A stretch of DNA of 64,000 nt from Sorex araneus. Taxonomy: Eukaryota; Chordata; Mammalia; Eulipotyphla; Soricidae. The stretch covers positions 171,480,034 through 171,544,033 of the forward strand of contig NC_073302.1 in assembly GCF_027595985.1 (NCBI RefSeq), written 5' to 3'. The notes beneath the pieces were generated by a model. That model worked only from the letters and a program-made list of their open reading frames with translations. It had not been told where the DNA came from and ran no database searches. The translations under genes and the position numbers were made by a program. This document shows, one piece after another, positions 20,314 through 28,198 of this stretch (positions are counted from its first letter, which is position 1; every line of letters starts with the position of its first letter).

Positions 20314-23300
20314 ACACACAGCCCCTTACCACCTGGGGAATGCCAGTTAAGGAGCAACAATCTTTTGTTTTCATTTGCATTTCCTTTATTAGTTGACTCT
20401 CCTTTTCTGTGAATTTCCCATTTTTAACACTTGTCAAAATTTATATTGTGCTTTTCTTCTTTTTAAAAAATACATTTGTCATTTCTTCACGCTAGGGATA
20501 TTAATCATTTTGATGTCGGTGGGCCCCGCTGGTGACTTATGTGAAGTGGGGAGGAGAAAGACGGTCACTTTCTCCCCATCCACTTCTGCCACCCAGAACC
20601 CAGCATCACTGGGTTCTTGTCTCGCCTCACAGAAAAGAATTTCAGGAGTAGATAACAGTGAAGTAAAACAGATTTTGTTTGGAAGTTTTTGAAGGAGAGG
20701 AGGAAGAGAAAGTGGGAAAGGGTGGAGAGTATTGTGCTCAAGAGAGAGCCCAGGCTTCTCCAAGGGCAGAGAGCCCCTACACACATCCCAGCATTAGACA
20801 TGAAAGCATGAAAGCAAACATCTCAAGAGGGGAGATGAGGGCAACACATGTGATTGGGCACCACATGTGCTTGGGTGCCACCTGTGCTTGGACACCATGT
20901 GTGCTCAGCCACGTGGGCACAAGAAGCACATTGGCTAGGGCAATATGTGTGTGCCCTTCCTTGGTTCAATGTGGCCTTTATGGGGTTCTTCCAACTTACC
21001 CCTGTGTGCAGCTTCTACCTAGGCCAATGTCCATTGCTAAGGAGGTTGCGTAGGGGTGTAGAGTTGGAAGTGGTGATGGTCTTCTTTAAAATTTCTCTCC
21101 TGACCTTTCCTTCCTGCTTCTTTTGGAAGGGGCTGTCCAGCCTTCTCCCGGTCCATTGCTGGCACCAGGTGAGGGTATTATCAGGCCTTAGTTCCTGTTT
21201 TCTGTAAGGTTGGCCTTTGCAACTTCAAAGCTTTTACTTCCCAGGAAATTTACTGCCATTGCCTGGGGAGGAGCCTTCCCTATCTGCCTGCCTGCCTACA
21301 TCACTTCGACTGAGATATACATTGCAAATGTATTTTCCTCAAAGAGAAAGTAAAAGTAAAGCATGTAGTCAACTTATTGATATTTTAAAGTATCAATAAA
21401 AGTCAATTTAAACTTTTATTTTACTTTATTCATATTTAAAAGTAGGCCTGATGATTTAATAAACATTTGTAAAACATTTAGTCCTCAATACAGCTAAATT
21501 TGTATTTTTCTTTAGCACATACAGGGTATTTCCAAAGGTACACCATATGCTAGGATGCAGAAGAATTTTTGCCTTATTCTATTTATCTTTCACAAAGTAT
21601 ATTTTGAAAAGACTTTAATACTTAAATAAACCACCAACAGAGTCTAACTTTTTTTATTGATCCACCATGAAGTATAGTAACAACTTTCATGTTTGAACTC
21701 AATCATACAGTCATCAAACACCCATCCCTTCACCAGTGCACTTTTTCCACCACCAAAATCCCCAGTATCCCCCCCCCAACACCCCCCATTCCACATCTCC
21801 CGCTTCCTGTGTGGTAGACAATCTGAACAATACTCTCTTTCTCTACTTTAGTTACCTTCAACATTTCAAGACCAATCCCACCACCCCTCATACCTGCCAA
21901 AAAGGCAATGCTAGACAATATGTTTTGTGTTGCTTGTATGGATACATATAATGTCACATGGCCACAAGAGCAACCACATGCTCTAGCAATTCTAAAATTT
22001 TAATAATTAGGGTCTGAAGAAATCACTGCAGCAAGTTGCTCAGGTTTGAGATTCATTTGTGTGTCTCTGGATCATGGCCGTGTGGGAGCTTAAATAGACG
22101 GTGGCCGGATGTGGCGTCATCTCAGAGTCCCATCAGGGCGGAGGGAAGGAGAAGGGCCCACTCCTCTCCTGTCCTGTAGGGCTTGGGATTTGCCATAATC
22201 GTCACTGGTACCTGGAGCTTCTCGCTGGCTTCTAGAAAATGGCGGCCGCCGGACACCAGGAGTGGGCAGGGACAAGCAGCCCAGCGGAAAAGGCCTATTG
22301 CGAAGTCCCGGGCCATCTCTGCAGCAAGTTGTTCGGGTTCGAGATTTGTTTGTGTGTCCAGAGTCTAACTTCTGATTGCAACAAGAAGAGTGAATCTCTG
22401 CTTGCTGGCAAAGCTTTGTAATAAGGGATCATTAAGTAGTAATTTAATTTTTATGGCTTTAATTTCAGAATTTCAATTACTAATATGCCCTTCTAAAGAT
22501 ATTACTTGAGCACATTTAATGGTTTCCTCAGTTTCAGAGGGACTTTAATATTGTATCAATGATGAGTACATGCTCTCATTTATTTACATAGTAAAAGAAA
22601 GTACTAAAGAAAGTACTAAAATCTGATTCTCAATTATAAAGCTTTTTCTTGATTATGTGGGGTGGTTCTCCTCCTTAGCCATAACTATTAATTAATACTT
22701 CCACCAGAGACAGTACAGGAAAGATAAAGCCTAAATAGTAGGTCTCTAAGTAACTTGACTTATCTATGACCTGTTATTTATGAACAGTCCTATAATGGAT
22801 TGAATGAGAAAGAATGATTTATTCAACAGCTACTTACTGAGCACATTCCCTATTCTACATATTGTTCACAGTTGTAAACAGCATGAAGCCAGGAGTAAGC
22901 CCTGAGCATGGCCAGGAGTGATCCCCAAACAAAGAAAACCTGTCAATATTTCGCATTATGCTATGATGTCTCTGCTCAAAATTTTAAATTACCACTTTTA
23001 AGCCTTTTGTTTTTTCATGGAGCATAGGGTGTTTTGGTTTTTCAATATGTTCAGTAAAAACAAGCTCCTATGCTTAGGTGGCACTTGAATATAAATTTGA
23101 GTAAGGTAAGAGTCTTCGTAGAGCTACAGGAAGAGCGATTCAGACAGAGGAAAGAGTTGCTGAAACGAGCTTCCCCACCTATCCTTTGGGACCTATTTAT
23201 CTAAGATCTAGCACCATTAACGAGGAGCAATGTTTGATATCTTGATTAGATTAAGATAGATGAGAATAACTGACTTTATAATCTTTAGTATCTCTATATT

Positions 23301-24992
23301 CACCTGAATCAAGCCACGTTTTCTTTTCTTTTTCTTTTTTTGGTTTTGGTTTTTATGCCACATACAGCAGTGTTCAGGGCTTATTCCTGGCTCTATACTC
23401 AGGGATCACTCCTGGCAGCGCTCAGAGGCCATATAGGGTGCCAGGGATCGAACCCAGATCTGCCACATGCAAGGCAAACCCCCTACCTGCTGTATCTCTA
23501 GACTCTTGAGCTATGCTTTCTATGTGAGAATATTTAATCCACTGTGTCAAAAAACTGACTAAAGAAAGATGAAAATCAGGATTTAGCTATTGTAACTTCA
23601 CGTTTGTAAAATTAACTTACTGTTCCCATTCTTTGAAATTATCACCTAAATCTAACTTCCAAAAATGCCTGCCATAGAGTCAGGCTGTTTGGGTGGGGGG
23701 GATGGAGGGATGGTGTTGGGTTGGGGGGTGGGCAGTAGGAAAACTGGGGATATTGGTGGTGGGAAATATACACTGGTGGAGGGATAGGTATTGGAACATT
23801 GCATGATTGAAACCTAATCATGAACAGCTTTGTAACTGAGTGTATCACAGGGATTCCATTAAAAAAAATTTTTTTTAAATATATGTCTGGTTTCCTCAAC
23901 CAAGGTATAACAAGCATTTTTACTGGGCAGTTCCTTGTGGAGGGGGTGTCCTATGCATTGTAGAATACTGAGCATCTTTAGAATCTGGCTTCTGCCTCCC
24001 ATAGATCAAAAGCATCTCCTATTTGTGAGGATCAAAACCATCTCCAGACGTTGCTAAATGAACCTCGGGCTGAATAAAAAATTAAAATGACCTCTAATAA
24101 CTTATCTTTTCCCATTATTGGTTCACTTTTTCAGAATTGCCAGAGAGGCAAATACATGTAGCTTATGTTCATGATGTCTAAACCAATTTCCAGTTCTAAA
24201 TATCCAAACTAAATTACCTGCATGCAATATTTCATAAAAATATTACAATAAATAATATTTCAACTTATTCACAAAATAAAGAATAATGTGCCTTCATTAA
24301 AGAACAATCTGGGGCTAAAGCAGTAGGTAGGGCGCTTGCCTGGCACGCAGCCAACCTGGATTCAATCCCCAGCATCCCATATGGTCCCTGGAGCACCACC
24401 AGGAGTAATCTAAGTGCAGAGCCAGGAGTAACCCCTGAGCAATGCTGGGTGTGGCCCCAGAACAAAAACAACAAAAAACAATATGCATTGTTCCTGCCAA
24501 TATATTTTGCTACTCTAAAAAGGTAGTTTGCAATGAGCAAGTCACCTGCAGATAACAGAAACAGAAACCACTCACTTTCCCTGCGTTACCCCACCCCTTC
24601 TGTCCCATATTTCCTCTGAAGATGTGAACTCCCTCTGCTACTCTAGTAGAGGCACCTTTCAAATTAATAATTAATTCTAATTCTTTTGATCTCTGTAAAA
24701 ACACCCATTGCCGCTTTTAAAAATCATTCTCTGGAGGGTTGGGGGTGGGTTCAGAACAATAGTACTGTGGTTAGGGCATTTGCTCTGCATGCAGTCAACT
24801 CTGGTTTGATCCCCAGCACCCCATATGGTCTGCTGAGTCCTGCCAGGAGTGAGCCCTGAGTGTAGAGCCAGGAATAAGCCCTGAGCACTGCCAGGTGTGG
24901 CCCCACCGTGCAACAATACCCACAGAAATTATTCACTGTTGAATGTTGTTCGGTGGTACAGTGAATGTCTCACGATGCCTAAGTTTCATCTC

Positions 24993-25040
<48 letters not shown>

Positions 25041-25221
25041 TCTGTTATCTAGTAATCTTATGAATACTTTTTTACACTGCTGTCATATTATTTATGCCCT
25101 ATTATTTATGAGAAGCTCAAAACCTCTTTTTGAATATATTTTTAATTGAATAACCCATGAGATACACAGTTACAAAGTTGTTCACGATTCGGTTTCAGTC
25201 AATGTTCCAACACCCATCTCT

Positions 25222-25280
<59 letters not shown>

Positions 25281-28146
25281 CCTCCCTCTCCCTCTCCTCT
25301 CTCTCTCCCTGCCTCTCCCTCTCCTCTCTCTCTCCCTCCCTCTCTTTCTTCTCTCTCTCTACCTCTCTCCCTCTTCTCTCTCTATCTCTCTGTGTAAAAA
25401 TAAAAAGAAAAAGAAAGGGCGCGCAGGCGAGCGAGGCAGGTGAAGGAAGGAAGAAGGCCAAACTGGTTGCTCGATCGGTTTATTTCATGTCCATCTCCAT
25501 TCTCCTCTGATTCTCCTCCTGCTTCTTTCTCCCCATCCTACTTCATTCTCTCTCTCTCTGCCTCTTTCCCGGCTCTCGGTCTCTCTCTCAATCTGTGGAT
25601 CTGGCCCCCGTGGATCTGGCCCTGTAGATCTGGCCCCCATGGATCTGGCTCCGTGGATCTGGCGCCGTGGATCTGGCCCCCTCATACAGCTACCTTAAAT
25701 CTCCTCGTCCCCCAGCAGCCTGGGGCTTATCTAAAGGTGTGGTTACAATCCATAGGGGGTATAGTTCTATCTCTTAGGGGAATGCCTTCACTAGGACAGA
25801 ATCTCTCTTTCAGCAGGAAGACCCACCCAAGGGCAGAGTCCCATGAATGTGTTTCTCTTCTCCTCAGCCAGCAAACATATAAGAATTCATAATATTAATC
25901 ATTTTGTATGGACACAATAAGAGATGTATTTAAGCTTATAGAATTGCTCTCCTGGGGCCATCTCAATCTCAGACTACAGTGCTCAGGCCAGATCAGTTTT
26001 TCCTATCCCTGGCAGGGTCCCAGTCTCATAATTACTATTGGATCATGACAGCATTTGTCTATGATCAAGCTCTTAACTTATAGTTAAGAATTAGGCACTT
26101 TGGCCTGGCCCATCTCGATGCCAGGGTAGCACATAACTCACCGCTTGCCCTGGATCCTTCCCATCCCACGTCGGGGACCCTACTTTGGGGTGCTAGGAAC
26201 TGAGGGCAACTGAGGCTTAAGTGGAGAAAGCAGATGCCCAGGAGGGAATATCGAGGCCAATTAAGTCTTAAGTTATAAAAACATAATATTGTCTTCTTGT
26301 GTCTATACAAAAAAGACATAGCTTTAAAGTAAATTATTCAAAAGGCATAAAGAGGAGAGAAAGGCAATGTTATAATATTCAGTGTCCTAGGAAGTTCTGA
26401 CCTTACCAATTAACAGAGTTTGATTAAGGGAAGAGCAGATAAACTGGTAGAAATGGTTACAGATAAACAAAGGAATGGGAGTGACTCAGGAGCACTTTGA
26501 TGGGTGTGACTGATAAACCTAAGCTCCTAGTGGCAAGGGGGAAAGGACAAACCAATGATATCCAACATCTCTCCCTTCTTTCTCTGTCCTCTTTCTCTTT
26601 GCATTACTGTTACTGAAAGGGTATCATGCATATCACTCTACCTCCAGAAATTCAGCACCTCTTTAAACATACCCTGACCCTTATAATCCAAACACAGAGG
26701 CCCACTGGTGGTAATGGGGACTTACGCCCAGAGAAGAAAAGAAGAGTGAGGAGCATCTTCCCTGCATCCCCCCAAATCTTTGAGCAGCACCTTGTCCATT
26801 CTCCACTCCCTCCTCCTGGACTATTGTCTCCTGCATGTCGCCGCCCAGGTCATCTCTGACCAGCCTCACATACACCATCACCCTTAGCAAGCCTGCCCAC
26901 AGTGAAGAATGATTTTTATATCCTAATCATTTATAATTATATATATATATATATATATTCACATGAAAGGTATAAGAAACTTCCATCTGGGGATACACAA
27001 CCACCAACATGCTTGCTCAGTTGTTTAGCGTCATGCTTATTTCTGTCACCTGAGGCTGCTTTCTTGCCCAATGGGGGCCTTGACTATGTGCCACAGACTG
27101 TAGGAGAGGACTTCAAACAATGTCTCCATGACTGTTTACATAGGAAGCCGCTGACCTCAACCACAGAGGGACACTCCCGCCCGAGGACATCCTCCGGTAC
27201 CCTTCCTTACCCAGCAGTTTATCTGTGCTCGGAAAGGACAGGAGCCCGGAAACAGGTGTTTCGGCAATGGCCACCCTCTGGGTGAGTGGGGAGGAAGGGT
27301 CAGCACCTGGCTGGACTCTGGCTTAGCCCGTGGCCCACCCCACTCCACCCCTTGGATTTCTTGCTAGACACATTGAATCTCATCATCTGAACAGATGAAA
27401 GTCTTTCTCAATACTACATTTTGGCTTTCTGTCTAAATTTACTTAAACATAACATGGGATGTGTGTTAAAATAGGACAAACCTTTTCTCCCTTTAGATTT
27501 AATGCACTTTCAAATAATGTTTATGAAGAACTTGAGAACCAAGAAAAATGGGCAGAGAATCAGTTCATGAAGTATGGCAAGGACCACCTCGACAGTATAA
27601 ATCAGTGCATGCAGCTCCTCCATGAGCAACTGGTAAGGAGTTCTGCCACTCCAGGGCTGAACAGCAGGCTAAGCAACAGGCAAAGCTGTCTGTAGGGACA
27701 CTTTAATGCTCACAGCCATCTTCTCTGTGTCACTAACTTACATTTTTAGCAGCATCCTAGGAATCCACACACCTGTGTTCCGTCTGCAGTTCTGCAACCC
27801 ACATCTTGTATGTAGTACGGGCTCTGCCTGTGGCAGCCTTAGCCATAAAACACTAGTAACTAGTTTAAAATAGTTGTTCCATGGGACTGGAGAGAGAGTG
27901 CATAGGCTGGGGCACTTGCCTTGCAAGTGGTTGACCCAGGTTCGATCCCTGGTACCACCAGGAATGATGACTGAGTGCAGAGCCCTGAGCACTGCTGGGG
28001 TGACTGGTCTCCCCCCAAAAATTCTTAAACTAAGAGAAAATGTCTATGGGGATATAGCCAGTGGGATTCTAACCTGCAATTGCATTTAAAATATAGATTT
28101 CCGATCCCAACTCGGAGCTGAGGTGTAAGCAGGGCTGCTGCCCCCC

Positions 28147-28198
<52 letters not shown>

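Larger units (their letters stand above)
18320..27496 (+). other. FAM81B: FAM81B intron b-c, about 9.2 kb
   Basis: Contains SINEs, a solo LTR (20511-21303), the 708-bp L1 derivative, L1 tails, CA and TC arrays and a second solo LTR. Stretches 18380-19700, 22372-23334, 23885-24310 and 26600-27496 appear unique or too old to name. No exon-like sequence was found. Confidence 0.6.

Noticed and set aside
22122..22316. 64-codon minus-strand open frame starting MARDFAIGLF in the GC-rich L1 derivative
   Set aside because: Short and inside a promoter-like segment. No similarity to L1 ORF0 or other products that I could support.
25157..25510. Open frames rich in SLSLS or ERERE
   Set aside because: They come from the TC array and its reverse strand.
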